Part shown: positions 34,699 through 46,841 of the stretch, one piece after another
Numbering within the stretch: the stretch's first letter is position 1
Layout of the letters: the number at the start of each line of letters is the position of its first letter
From: Blepharisma japonicum
Lineage: Eukaryota; Ciliophora; Heterotrichea; Heterotrichida; Blepharismidae
DNA: 64,000 bases
Assembly: GCA_949751835.1 (NCBI GenBank)
Contig: CATKHK010000138.1
Span: 1 to 64,000 of the forward strand
Reading direction: 5' to 3'
Notes under the pieces: generated by a model
Seen by the model: only the letters and a program-made list of their open reading frames with translations
Databases searched by the model: none
Told to the model about the DNA's origin: nothing
Position numbers and translations under genes: made by a program

Positions 34699-36396
34699 TT
34701 ATACATTTTTAAGCCAAGGATGGGCTTTGATTTGTTCTAGAGTCGCTCGCTGCTCTGGGTCTTTATTAAGCATTTTTAAAATCAGGTCTTTTAAATCCTC
34801 ATTAAACTTTTCAGGAACGATGACTTCTTCATTTTTAACAGCTTCATATAAATCTATTAGTCTTCTCCCATTAAAAGGTGTTTTTCCTTCTAACATATAA
34901 AATAATGTCACCCCCATCGCCCATATATCAACTGGCCTGCCTTTAAATGACCCATTTCCTCCATGCAGTTCAGGAGCCATGAACGCCCAAGTCCCTGCAC
35001 TATTAGAGAATTCGTCTCTGCCGTTTGCCATTTCTTGTGCAGATCCAAAATCAGATATTTTCAAATTATTATTTGCATCGAGTAGCAAATTTAAGGGTTT
35101 TATATCTCTGTGTACCACAAGAGCTTTTTCATGGAGATATTCCATGCCAAGGATTAGCTGCTTGAAATAATGCTTAGCTTCTTTTTCAGGCATAGGTGAA
35201 TGATCATTAATAGTTCCTCCAGGGGCGAATTCTAAAATCATGTAGATTTTATTAGAATCATCATTATCAATAACTTCTAGCAGATGCAAGACATTAGGGT
35301 GCTCAAGCTTCTCCATTACTTCTATTTCACATTTTACAGCAAAAAGCGCTGTCTTTGCTTTTCCTATTCACCTATGCCTCAGCTGCTTTTTGTTATATAT
35401 TTTTATTGCTACAAGATTGCCGGAGTTGTCTTTTGCTTTATAAACTTTACCAAATGCTCCCTGCCCTAATAAGCCTTCAGCCGCGTATTGATTTAGCTGA
35501 AATTTATCAGTTCCAAGCTTGACTTTGTTGACTTCTTTTGTGCGTAAAATTTCTAGTTTTTTATTTGGTAGCAAGGAATTTCTAGATGTGGGTCTAAGGG
35601 TTGATTTTTCAAGACTTGAGCTTTCTCTTGAATGATTTCTTGCCGAAGATACATATTTTTTCATAGTTTTTGCAGTTTGAAAGTCTTTAGTTTGGTCTTC
35701 CAATGGCGCGTGAATATCAATAGGGGATATTCTGCCTTGGTAAGAATCAAAACTCTCGTTAAAAACTGCAGAATCTTCACTGAGAAATGACTCTTGACGA
35801 TTAATTACTGTTCCTGGAATATTCAGAAAAGACGATGTCTTAGATAGCAAGTTTCTATTTTGAGTTGGGGTGGTTTCTGGAGTAAGTTGGCTTATGTTTA
35901 AAGACATAGTAGGTGATATTTTGATACCACTTGTTTCTACATGCCTTAAAGATATTTCTGGCTGTACTGCGCTCATCGATATCGGACTATCAAAACTTGG
36001 GTTTCTAGTTCTAATTAAGCTCAATAAATCTCTTGGTCTGCTTTCAGGGCTTCTAAAAGTTTCTACTGCACTGCTCATACTCCTATGTGGAGGCTGTATA
36101 TAGAAATTTTGTTTTTGATTTTCTTCAATTTCGTTAAGCGGAATTAATGGCAAATTCGATCTTCTCGAATCTCTTCTATTATTTTCTATCTCATAACCAT
36201 TATTTTTTATGGGTTTTAGGTCTTTTTGAGGGAAATTAGATGACGAGCAACCTGCTTCAATACAGATTGAGCTTACGATAATTCCGATATCTTGGGTTTC
36301 GCTTTTTACAGTTTTTGACATTCTTTTTGTTATTATTTTACCTGCAACAAAGGCAGTTTCTTTTTCTTCTTGTCTTTTTGAGCAGCATATTCCCAT
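34699..36396 (-). CDS. Protein kinase, CaMKK / GRIK (LKB1-group) type
   Basis: 565 residues with one TGA read as Trp (RHR-W-IGK at about 35372). MGICCSK at the start offers Gly2 plus Cys4/Cys5 for lipidation. Residues 8-280 are low-complexity and Ser-rich. Kinase domain at about 285-560: GLLGQGAFGKVYKA, VAIKIYNKKQL, EIEVMEKLEHPNVLHLLEVID, VHRDIKPLNLLLD, SDFGSAQ, GTWAFMAPELHGG, VDIWAMGVTLFYMLEGKTPF. The order and wording match CaMKK and plant SnRK1-activating kinases, which phosphorylate the T-loop of AMPK/SnRK1. No calmodulin site is obvious. The neighbouring CDPK is also lipid-anchored, but co-function is speculation. Confidence 0.88.
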
Positions 36397-37416
36397 TAGA
36401 TTTTTATTATTTTATTTATAGGAAGTGAACCATATTTTACTAATTTACAGATTATGTTTTACTAACAGTGTTTTAATGCAATTTTAGGTAATTCAATGAA
36501 CGGAATAGGTAAAAATAAGTTAATAATTAAGTATTCTCCTATTTGTAGAGAATTTGATAATATAAAACATTATGAAAGGCTGCAAAACAAACTTTTCGAA
36601 CTGGCTATCAAATTTTTTTATATTAAGAATTTTTTAAAAAAAAATGAATGATAAAATAGAAGCAATTATTTGGAGTAATGATATAAAGAATATTTAGGCT
36701 ATATCTTAAATAAACGCTGAAACTGAATTTTTTTATTATTATGAGTTTTCATATCAGATTTTTTTTCTTTACTAACTAAAAGAATTATTTTGTAAGATGG
36801 AAATTCAAAAGCTACCTATAAATTCGCGGCTTATTAAAAGAGAGGCGAAACTTCATAATTATAATTTTATGACATATAATGTAAACTGCTTAAGAAATAA
36901 AATTGCACTGAATTTTAAGCTGAAAAGTCTTTTCTTTATAATTTTGAAAAGCAGAAGCTGTTGGCATTCATAGATCATTATATAAATTCTTATTCTAATT
37001 AGCATTTTTATTATTAGCAAAACCTGCTTCATGATTTCAAAATTATTATAAACTTTTTTAGAGTAACAGCAAATTCTTTGAAATTAAAAAATTCGATTTA
37101 TTAGCTTTTTTACGTTCTTCTTTATTGCCCTAATTTTATATATGCCAATTTTTACTTTACTGTAAAAATAGATAGTTATTTAATTTTTAGGTCTAAAAAA
37201 GCTCAGATATTCTCCATTTTGATTTAAATGAAAAATATAAAATATCTATACGTTTTATCTTCAACCAGGTCATATTTTCCCCAGCATTTTTATTCTATCA
37301 ATATTTGCCTTAACCCTCTATTTCACTTTTCAAATTCTCAATAAATTCTATAAATATAATTTGACTGACAACTTTATTAAAATGAGCTAACTTATTTTTA
37401 TATCCTCACACATTAA
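36397..37416. other. 1-kb AT-rich spacer
   Basis: No convincing gene. A 58-codon plus-strand ATG frame at 36797-36973 (MEIQKLPINSRLIKREAKL...) is clean but short and unsupported. The rest holds nothing I can read. Confidence 0.3.
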
Positions 37417-38211
37417 TTAACTAGACTCCTCTGAATTTTCGTTTCCCATATCCAGGTCTTCAGAAGCAGTTGTCTCAATCCTTATATCAGAAACTTTAGT
37501 TTCTTCTGGCTCTCCGAAATTATACTTGGGAAGAATGATTTCTGAAGGAACTATAGGCTCGTTGCCCAGTTCGCTTATCATATTAAATTGAATGACATCC
37601 TTGATGAGTAGTCACTTTTCAATGCATGTTCCATCATGCTTTCGTTGCTTACAGCACCAGAAATCAAATTTTTGACATAAGATTTCTGGATTTAAATCTG
37701 AAAACACAAGTTCAACATATAAAAAATAGCTTTCCCGTATAGAAGCTGGGCTAAAATAAGATTCACAGAACGCAATATTGAAGCTGTTCTCTACAGGAGT
37801 CAAAGGCCTGTGTTTTCGCTTTGTCCTTCCATCTGTAGCCGGACCATTAGAGGTATCGCTTAATCTATCCAGCAGCTCAGCATTTCTATAATAGCAACTC
37901 CTGAGCATTTCAAAGAGCCTACGTGCGCTATGACTTGAATGGTCGAACCTATTCAGCGTCTTTCTAGGCATCAAGCACTTTTTTAATTGTCGTAAAATGC
38001 GCTTATGACCCCTAATTAGCTTGCAACGCAGATATTCTTTTTTAGGTGGCTTCAAGGTCTTACTATTTGGGTTGCAGAAAAAAGTAAGAACAAGCGACCA
38101 ATGTTTCAATTTTCTCTTATTTTTGTAAAATGGTATGATGCTTTTAGCAATTTGGTAGTCCATCGATGGTAGTCTGTTCATCTTTTTTGTAAGTTGATCC
38201 AGCAAATTCAT
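37417..38211 (-). CDS. Unknown basic protein, 264 residues
   Basis: ATG 38211 to TAA 37417 with TGA as Trp at about 37612 (CIEK-W-LLIKD). No family is recognised. The first 120 residues are strongly basic, with repeated KxxK/R patterns (KNKRKLKHW, RCKLIRGHKRILRQLKK). A helical middle carries HSSHSARRLFEMLRSCYYR, then FDFWCCKQRKHDGTC. The C-terminal 60 residues are acidic (EDLDMGNENSEESS). No signal peptide or membrane segment. A nucleic-acid-binding or nuclear role is possible from charge alone. The clean frame and mixed codon use support a real gene. Confidence 0.7.
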
Positions 38212-38798
38212 TTTTAGTTTTGCTATTGTTAATGTCCATTAGTTGTTAGATAATATTTATCAATTATAGATATTTGGCTTGAATATAAAATTAAGTAGCA
38301 TTTTAAAGAAAAATTTTGAGCTTTCCTGGTTTGTTTGAGCCTATAAAATAACTTTACAGTGACATTCAAAAAATGCTGGAATTTCATATAATCTGAGCAA
38401 AATCTATTTATAAAGGATGATAAATATTCTGAAATTATGAATCAGTAATTAAAATTCTTCTTTAAAGTTAGGGTTTTCGGGAAATTTATTTCATTTTACT
38501 TTCGGGATCTAATATGGAATCCCCTTACAATTATTATAAAAATATAGATATATTCAATAATTATGGACAGTCTGGAATTGATTGCGAAATTAATTTCAGG
38601 ATAATAAGTTTACTAAGCAATAAAATATCGTTACTAACTCCCTCTAACAATAGCTTTAAACTAAAAATTTCGCTATTATTTTCGATACCAAAATTACTTA
38701 GTAATCTTTCTTAATGCAAAAAATTTACTTCTTTTTTTATAATAAATAATATCACAGCATTTAAAAAAATTAAATTTTAAATTATTTAAAAATAATGA
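38212..38798. other. Spacer, one doubtful 66-codon frame
   Basis: A plus-strand ATG frame at 38514-38714 (MESPYNYYKNIDIF...) is open but rich in Ile, Asn, Ser and Leu, as translated AT-rich DNA would be. It may be a tiny gene, a relic or chance. Nothing else is seen. Confidence 0.25.
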
Positions 38799-39581
38799 TT
38801 ATGGGCTTAGATCTTCAGAAAGTTTCGAGTATTCCAGACTTTCGATGTCAGCTACTGATTGAAATTCTCTTGTTTCCAAGCCGACTTCTTCAATAGTCAT
38901 CGGATTTCTATCTGTTTCCTGTGGCAAAGAATCAAGTGGATTTTTCCTTGATGTCTCTGCATAATTAGAAAATCTTGATGAATTTCCACCATCTTCTGGC
39001 GAAAATCCATTTTTGCCTGATCTTTTTGTGCTTGTCCCTGACGATTTGGTACTTGATGACCTTAACGGCAGCGGGATCGACAAATTTGAATTTTTTAAAG
39101 CAGTCATGATTGATCCTTGAGAAACCAGCTCAGCAGTATCCAAAAAAGCAGGTTCTTCTACTTCTGGAGATTCTGCCTTCTCAGTCTGTGTACTCACACA
39201 AATCGAAAAATGGTTGCTTAAGCTTCTTTTTTGTATTATCTTAATAGGTGAGATCCCTTTATCTTGGAATCTGGGCTGATTTGGGTTTATTTCTGTAAAT
39301 GGGACTCGTGTGCTTCTGCACCTGCTTGAGCAATTTTCATTTTCTTTTGAGACCCTAATGCTTGCTCTGTACTTGCTTTCAAGTTCTTGGCTTCTTCGTA
39401 AATTTTTCCTTTTTTCTGACTCAAGCCTCTTAATTTCATTTAAATACATTTCTTTTTCCTTCAGGCTTTTTTCATAAATAAGTTGAGATAAAATTTTTTC
39501 ATGGTCCAATTCTTTTAATAATGCCTCATGCTTTGCATCGAGACGAAAAGAAGACAATTTAGTCAAATTTGTGCAGCTCAT
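38799..39581 (-). CDS. Unknown coiled-coil and Ser-rich protein, 260 residues
   Basis: A complete frame without TGA. Residues 10-85 are a charged helix likely to form a coiled coil (ALLKELDHEKILSQLIYEKS, EIKRLESEKRKNL). The rest is disordered and rich in Ser, Thr, Pro and Glu, with possible phosphosites (RSSSTKSSGTSTKRSG). No catalytic motif, signal peptide or membrane segment. It is divergently arranged with the oligoribonuclease gene, 69 bp between ATGs. A cytoskeletal or scaffold role would be a guess. Confidence 0.7.
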   Translation of the reverse strand: MSCTNLTKLSSFRLDAKHEALLKELDHEKILSQLIYEKSLKEKEMYLNEIKRLESEKRKNLRRSQELESKYRASIRVSKENENCSSRCRSTRVPFTEINPNQPRFQDKGISPIKIIQKRSLSNHFSICVSTQTEKAESPEVEEPAFLDTAELVSQGSIMTALKNSNLSIPLPLRSSSTKSSGTSTKRSGKNGFSPEDGGNSSRFSNYAETSRKNPLDSLPQETDRNPMTIEEVGLETREFQSVADIESLEYSKLSEDLSP

Positions 39582-39650
39582 TTTTATAAACTTAACGGAA
39601 AATACGTTAATGTTATGTATGTTCTAAGCTTTAAATATGATTTTATTAAA

Positions 39651-40196
39651 ATGGACAATAGAAAATGGGTATGAATTGATCTTGAACTCACAGGGCTCAA
39701 CATAAATAAAGACACAATCGTAGAAATTGCGATGGTTTTATCAAATACAAAAGGAGAAAATTTGATTTATGGTCCGAATATCACGATTCATGCTGATGAT
39801 TCCATTTTAGAAGCTATGGATCCTTTTGTTATTAATATGCACCAAACATCAGGTCTCTATGAAAATATCAAAGCTAGCCATACTACTCTTCACCAAGCTG
39901 AAGAGCAGATATTGACTTTTTTGCAAGACAATAACACTGAGAATGGAATAATCGCCGGAAATACTGTACACATGGATCGATTATTCCTCATCAAAGACAT
40001 GCCAAGGCTCTTTGAAGGCTATCTCCACCCCTACAAAATCCTTGACGTCACAGCCTTCAAAGAAATAGCAAGAGTTTGATACCCAGGCTTAAATCCCCAC
40101 ACAAAAGTTGCTCCTCATAGAGCTTTTGAAGACATTGTCGGAAGTATTGATGAGTTTCTCTACTACAAACAGAATATTATTAAAGAGTCAATATAA
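39651..40196 (+). CDS. Oligoribonuclease (REXO2/Orn family)
   Basis: 181 residues from ATG 39651, needing TGA as Trp at two sites (KWV-W-IDLELTGL and ARV-W-YPG). It has the DEDDh exonuclease residues: Asp and Glu in WIDLELTGL, Asp in TVHMDRLFL, and His and Asp in APHRAFEDI. The length matches the family. It degrades 2-5-nt RNAs to mononucleotides with two metal ions, in the cytosol or mitochondria. No clear mitochondrial presequence. It ends 11 bp from the converging debranching enzyme. Confidence 0.93.
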
Positions 40197-40207
40197 TTAA
40201 TAATAAA

Positions 40208-43200
40208 TTAATTTAAATCATAAAGGACTTCTATTAGAGTTGACACGCTCAATACATAAGCCATATTTGAAAATTTATTTTCTTTCCCATCACGATCAGT
40301 CAGCTCACACATTGACATTCATGAAGAATTTTCTATATATTTCCTATGCTCACTGAGGCATTTCATGACAAAACTGGATTTTGAAGCATTGCGGAGGAGT
40401 AGTGCTCGTAAGAAATAGCCAACAGGCCATACCCATTCTGGACCATTATGACAGCTAAACCCTTGCGCAATCAGCCCATCATTTGAGTCATTAGAACTGT
40501 CATAGAAAGGTTTATAATGCTTATCTTCCTCATTTAGTGTCCTAATCCCAAGCTGACTATTTGCAGCATTTGGCATCAAATATTTAGAAACCTGGTTTAA
40601 TGCAATAACTGCACGCTCTGGGCTAAATAGCTTAGGAGCAACAACCATGGCTATGCATTGGTTAGGCCTTAATTGATAATCAGCATAATCTATCGAGCTT
40701 CTAAAAGTGTCTTTATAAATCCCAGGAATCCCAATATACTTTTTAACTGCAACAGGAGAGCTGCCATCTTCTGGAATATAAAAATGAGTCTCAAAATATC
40801 TTTCAATTTTTGCTTTCCATTCTACATAACTCAAATTTGTACGGTCAGGCAATATAACCCCTTCAAATGGAAATTTTCCTTCAATATGCAATTGTGAAAA
40901 AAAGTCTAAGCTAGAATAAAGAAGACCAATAATTTCAATTGCAGCGCCATCTCGAGAGGTTGCAGGAGTACCTTTATTGCCAGCCTTAGAGGAGCTACCT
41001 ATTTTGTCCATCCAAGTGCCACAGTTTCATTTATTTCCACCTAGAATAAAGCCTGTATGAGGATCAAGGCGGATTTTTATATTAAAGCCTTCATCTTTCA
41101 TATGTGGATCTATTCGGGCTCCAGCATTTTTTTCTCTAAATTCTATCCCAGTTGCATGGGCTTGAAAAATTAATTGGACAAGCTGAGCTAACTGTATTGG
41201 CGGGGAATTAGAAAAATCGATTTGCCCATTTTTAAAGCGAAGTTTTATATTTTCATGGAGAATTTCGCAGCCTTCTGGGGACATTTTGATATAGTCTTGT
41301 AGAGATTGCAAGAAAAATCATGAAATGTCACGAGCGTTATAGCGGTGGTTATTATTGGGGTCTATAAGATTTGGAATTAAGCCATTCTGCATTAGGGAGG
41401 CATAAGTTAATATGATTTCTCTAGCTTCTTGCCACATGCCTGTGCACAACAGTAGCCCTCTTAATGAAATAAATGTGATACGCCCGGAGCATCTCATAAT
41501 ACCTATTGAGTTGTGAGGCAAACCTGCACAAATGGATTCTGAAGAAATTGATCTTGGGACTTTTCCTCAGAACTGTGACACAGAAATTCCTAATAGATCA
41601 ACCAAGCTGTCATCAGAAGTATGAAATAGCCTGCTTTCTTTGAATAATTCTCTTAGAATAAATAGCTTTAAGTTTCTAAATAATAGCAGAACACTCTTCG
41701 CATAGTGTTTAGGGACGATTCCTCTTGGCAAATTCTTTATTCTACCAAAATGGTCACATATAAATTGCTTAAATCTTCCAGGGAGTTCATAAGCCTGCAG
41801 TCTTGCTATTGAATAGTCAATAAGCCAATCGCCTTGCTTTAAATTATTACAAATTTCATTTCCAAGCTTATTTTCCTCAATAAGCGGCAAGAATTCAGCA
41901 GTAAGTCCTCCTAGCCCAGCATATTTAAAAGCTCTATATCCAGGAACAGCGTACAGATCTCTTTTTTTGCCAGACATTTCTAGCTCTTCTTGGCTGGATC
42001 TCCAAAGAACATGATTTATCTGCTGCAAGCTTAATCCTTCAAATATATCCTTACAAGAATAAAAACTTGACATACACTCATATCCCTGCTCTATAGATTC
42101 TAAACTCCCTGCATCAAATTTTGTTTTAAAAATAGCTATAAAGGCTGGCGGGACTCTAAAAAAATTCAAGACATCGGCATTTAGGTTATTATCTCTATAA
42201 ACATTGCAAAAATGAGCTAAATTTGTGCTAAACTCCAAATTTCCTAGCAGTCCGTTTATTAGCTCAGAGTGTTCTTCGAAAGGGGCTTTTTTCACTGTTA
42301 AAGTGGCTACAAAGTCAGTCCTATCCAAAACTCCAGGCAATTTGACGCCGCTTACAGCGATAGGATCATGAGATAGATAATGAGCAGTTCTTGCAATCAA
42401 GATATAGCTGTCAAGATTTGTGGGGTTTTGCCTGACGACCATAATTACGTCTTCTGCACAGTTATTGACAAAAATTTCACTATACCCAGCTTCTGCTAAA
42501 TGGGTATGCAAAAAATTAAGATACTTTTTTGCAGGGCACAAATTTTCTGAGTTTCCAGGGCCTTTTGCTTTAGCATTGACTGATAAAAGATTATTAATAT
42601 ACTCTCCAGTGCCTGTATATCTATATTTAGGGTCATATTTTCATACTCCATCCGCCACATATTTATAATTAAACTCTCTCCCTGCATAAGATTTGGGAAA
42701 CAGCAAAATAATTCCTCATCGATTATCCCCAACTCTTTCTAAGTATATATGCTCAGTCCAGCTATCTCATTCGCCTTTCAAATAGACTTCTCTGGCAGGC
42801 TCTTCTGCATGGTATTCTACCCAGACTTTTACATACTCAGGAAAATCTTCATCAAAAACTCTAATTTCAGATACTTTACGCTCTATACTTGTTGGTAACT
42901 TATAGAGCCTTCTTTCAGAATTTGTTGAAAGCTGACAGGGGACGAGCTCGTCATATCCGCGTGTAGAAGAAATTGCACAGTTACACATAGCTACAAGTGC
43001 TGCGTTTGGTAATGCGTCTTGAGCTGTCCGGGACTGTGCTGGAGCTTCATTTTTGTGGGAGCAATCGTAAAATATTGCAGGAATAGGCGTTGCAGATAGT
43101 TTGATGTCTCCTTGCTCAGGATTTATTCCAAGTAAGCTGCTGCTGTTTAAATCAGACTTTTCAAAGCTCCCTAAGGCTGAGATTTCTCCATTTCCATACT

Positions 43201-44962
43201 CATGAATCATTTTTCCAAGGGTTTTGGTGCTATTTGCTACCATAGCTTCACGGACAATACAATTAATGCCTATTCTTTTGGCAAATAAAGCTTCTACGCT
43301 TTGGTCACTTGTGTGAAATTCTGCAATGACAAAAAGATCTGGATTTGCCATACGAGCTTTAGTAATCAAATATTCAGACACGTGTAGAGGAATATTATGC
43401 GCATTGTCAAGGTAAATTCCTTTGAAAATTTTAGCGACACTTGTGATGTATTTTTCCATTCTGTCCCAGAGTTCCGGGCAATCATCTCTATTCCTTCCAT
43501 ATCATAATTTAACAGAGTCAGTCCTTATGATGACATTTCTTCTAAAATAGTGTCATCCTTCTTTGCCAGCAAAATCTTTTAATACTTCATTGTTTCCAAT
43601 AACAAATCCATCAAGTAATGCAAAATTCCCATTTGTTAGCTTAGAGAAATAAGGCTTAACTAATGGGTTTTCTGAAGTGATTTCTATGTTGTTTTGTTCA
43701 ATCTTGTGATACATTATTTCAGTTTCAATATTACTTATGATTTCTACAAGGTGTTTTTCATATCTCCCTAATAAATATGTGTTTATCCCATTTATCAATT
43801 TTCTTGCTTCTTGTAAAATTAAATTTTTACTTGATTTGAGGCAGTTAAGTACTCTTCACATTACTTGGCAGTTGATTTTAGTAGAAAACCTTCCTTCTCC
43901 TTCTCCAGTGACAGCATATTTTCTTAGGAAATAATCTGCCCCTTTTAAATGTAACTCTTCGGCTAAGTTTGCATCCAAAATTTCAGATGTTTCACAATTC
44001 AAAAAGTCTTGGTAAGCTTTTTCAGCATTTATCTGGAAAAACTCTTGAAGCCTTATAGAAGGAAGCAGCTCAGTCTTCAGAATTCTTATAATAATGCTCA
44101 AATCTCTATCATTTTCAATTCTATTTCTATTCCCATAGCTTTTAACCCTCCTTTTTCATAATGATGTAGAAAATTCTTTCAATGCTTTATCAAGCTCATA
44201 AGCAGCAGCTAAGTAGGGAGAGTTATTTAGATTATAAGTAGCATTTGGATATTCTTCTAAAAACTCACTGCCTTCTGCCACATGGCTAAGAACTATATCT
44301 TGAATTAACCCGACACCTTCTCCCTCTAACTGAGCCAAAATATTTTGCAATGCATAAGTTTTTGACTCTTCCTATTTATTTTTTACATTTTCAGGTCCTG
44401 GAAATAACTCAGGGTTTAGCTTATTAGGGTCATTAATACAGTATAAGTCTTGTGATGAGCTTAATTCTTGAATTGGGCTCAGGTGAAATAAATTGTAGCC
44501 AAATCCTCTTTGGTGCTTAAATACTTCAAGCCATCTGTTTACAGGGCCAAGAGAGAGTGATAAGACAGTTTGCATGCAGATTCCATTGAAAGGAAGCAAT
44601 TTCCCTCCGATTCTTAGCTCTGGGTTGACAATAAGATTATTTACTGATCCTTTTATTTGATCTTCAGAATTTGTGTGGGTGTATTCAATAAAAATATTAT
44701 AGTTTCCTGGAGTAGAAAAAGTGATATCACAGATTCAATGACCTAGAGGACTGAGGAAGCCTTGAAATCTTTGCATTTCTGGATCTAAACCTCGGCTTAT
44801 GTCAACTATGAGAACGGTGCTTTCTGTGTTTAAGGATGACCCTGCTTCTATTTGGAAGCTCACTGTTGTTCCTAACTCTATTTGATAAATGAAATTTGAT
44901 TTATGAGGCCGGGGAAAGCTCCCATCACTTCCATTAAGTGTGCAAATCAATCTTTTCACCAT
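40208..44962 (-). CDS. Glycogen debranching enzyme with CBM48-like insert
   Basis: 1579 residues after removing a 15-nt intron (44372-44386) and reading about 18 TGA codons as Trp. The N-terminal half is the GH13-type 4-alpha-glucanotransferase: RWLEVFKHQRGFGYNLFHLSP, LDNAHNIPLHVSEY with the catalytic Asp near residue 516, and VIAEFHTSD with the acid/base Glu near 539. Residues about 710-790 form an extra AMPK/CBM48-like glycogen-binding fold (EVYLKGEWDSWTE, REFNYKYVADGVWKYDP). The C-terminal half is the GH133 amylo-1,6-glucosidase: FILGGNKWNCGTWMDKIG near 1312 and GPEWVWPVGYFLRA near 1505. Both activities empty glycogen branch points together with phosphorylase. It is cytosolic. Confidence 0.93.
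44372..44386 (-). other. 15-nt spliceosomal intron
   Basis: Minus-strand GTAAAAAATAAATAG. Without it the frame ends at TAA after GPENVKNK; splicing joins GPEN to EESKTYALQNILAQ, continuing the glucanotransferase domain. Confidence 0.9.
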
Positions 44963-45455
44963 TATTATTTGGATTAAGTTTAAGACATTAAATAAAAACG
45001 AATTTTTTTCTTCACTATTTTCTTGAAGAAAATAAAAAATAATTTTTCTTATTAATTCTTAAAAATCTATTTATTAAGATGAAAGTAAATGATAATTCTA
45101 AGCTATCTTTCAGAGCTTTACATTAAAAGTTTCTTCGCCTTAAAAAATTGCTATATATGAAAAATCTTTGTAGTTTCATCTTAAAGCCCAATCTAAAATT
45201 CAATCAATGCTGAAACAATATATTTTAGTGAATTATTAATACCAAATATCAATTATGATATGTTAATCAGCATATATTTAGTAAAGTATTAATACTAAAT
45301 TTCAATTATGATATGTTAATCTGCATATAAAGAAAAGTAAAAAATGATTATAAATGTGTGTTAATAACTTTAGTCAGAAATCCAATTGAAGGTAAATTAA
45401 TTACCCCATATTTAAATTGTTTGTCAATAGCTAAAATTTCCATAATAATCTTAAA
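44963..45455. other. Spacer between divergent genes
   Basis: AT-rich promoter region for the debranching enzyme and the CHHC protein. It contains the direct repeat at 45221-45329. No coding trace. Confidence 0.4.
45221..45329. repeat. Two tandem copies of a 54-bp AT-rich unit
   Basis: Copies at 45221-45275 and 45275-45329 share the core caattatgatatgttaatc and most flanking bases, with a few substitutions and a small length change. The function is unknown; the position fits the upstream region of both divergent genes. Confidence 0.7.
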
Positions 45456-45935
45456 ATGGAAATTAACACTTCAGAACTTGACTTATACGATTTCACAACC
45501 TGCCCATTCAACGAAAATCACCGACTGCAATCATCAGATCAGTTTAAATTTCACATTTCTCGTTGCAAAGATCGAAATTTCGCCCACATTAAACATCAAA
45601 TAGTTTACTGCCCTTTCAACATTTGTCACGTTTACATTTCCCAAACCAAACTAAACTATCATGCTCCTAGGTGCACTTCTCATCCTTTGAGAGAAGCATT
45701 GAACTCGGGCACATTTGGAGAAAAGCCAAAATCTCTCGAATACACAGCTTGTAAGTACAATTCAAATCACCAAATTCTAAAAAACGATAGCGAAGCCTAT
45801 CACATTCATATATGAAGTTGCCCAAGTGTTAATAATCCTCTAAAAAGGCCACCTCCTATAGTGCTTGATTTGACACCAACAGGTCTTGAAAATAATACCC
45901 ATGGACTAATCCCGGTATTAAGGTCATTTAATTAA
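45456..45935 (+). CDS. Three-finger CHHC zinc protein (GTSF1 / U11-48K type)
   Basis: 159 residues with one TGA as Trp (HIHI-W-SCPS at 45813). Three CHHC units: CPFNENH...FKFHISRC (C-x5-H-x10-H-x3-C), CPFNICH...LNYHAPRC, and CKYNSNH...AYHIHIWSC, where the last has either H spacing. The C-terminus is short and disordered. CHHC fingers bind RNA. Families with tandem CHHC are GTSF1/Asterix (cofactors of PIWI proteins), tRNA methyltransferase TRM13 and the minor-spliceosome 48K protein. No methyltransferase domain is present, so GTSF1-like is most probable. In ciliates PIWI-linked factors guide DNA elimination, but that role here is inference. Confidence 0.8.
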
Positions 45936-46841
45936 TATACTAAGTTTTTGCATATTTATCAAGATAAATAGATAACTCTTTTTATTAAGATAAATAGATA
46001 CCTCTTAAAATATAAATGTTCAACAACTCGAAAAATTAGCCTTTTATATAAAGAATTTATATAGTGTAATAATAAAAGAATTGTATAAGCTAGTTAAGCA
46101 CTGAAAAACTAAAGAATAGTGGTGGCTATTCAAAAACTTAATTAAAAATATTACTTGAAAATTGAAACAGTTTCTTTTAAATAGACAATGATATAAAGGT
46201 AAATTATGCTTAATTTTTAAAATTTTCCTAACAAAACTTCTAATATAACAAAAATTAGACCTATAATTTATTTTTAAAGCAAATTTCCCTTATTTTTGGT
46301 TTCATAAACAGGAATAAATTCGCTCATCATTTCAAGTGAAAAGATGCTTAATAGAAGCTGCAAATAGTGTTAAACGAACTAGAATAGGAAAACTGATTGG
46401 CCCAACAGTCTAGAATTCAATTGCCAACTTATCAATTGCCGTAATTTTAGTTATCAAAAATAAAAAAATCTCTTTGGATTTTTTCTGATGAATAGTCCAA
46501 CAGCAGATCATTCCATTCTTAGTGATGCTCATATAAATTTCTGCATTTGCATAATCAAAACAACTTCGATCAATTTGTTTTCGTCATGTTTAAATTCCAG
46601 ACATATTTAGCACGTAATTACTGGGTAAGATAACTACTTAAATAGATAACAAATGGATAAGTAACCGCAAGTCTTGTATTTTTAAAATTTACTCAAATAT
46701 TGGTAAAATTAAAAGTTTCCTATTGAGATTTCCAACATAAAAAATAATTTTCTTTTATCATTTAGCCATTGTTTATGTTAATTGACTGAAGCCATTATTT
46801 GGTTTACGATCTCAAATGGCCAATATAATTAAAATTCAGTA
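45936..46841. other. Spacer with short direct repeat and a minus-strand relic
   Basis: The 20-bp motif aagataaatagata-ctctt occurs at 45961 and 45987. On the minus strand 46604-46290 is a protein-like frame of 105 codons (around SCFDYANAEIYMSITKNGMI and PILVRLTLFAASIKHLFTW) interrupted by one TAA and one TAG. No family is recognised; probably a decayed gene. The rest is AT-rich. Confidence 0.3.

Noticed and set aside
46315-46630. Plus-strand frame with eight TAA/TAG 'Gln' codons
   Set aside because: The minus strand of the same DNA reads better as protein with only two stops; the plus frame is its antisense shadow (TTA/CTA Leu codons appear as TAA/TAG).
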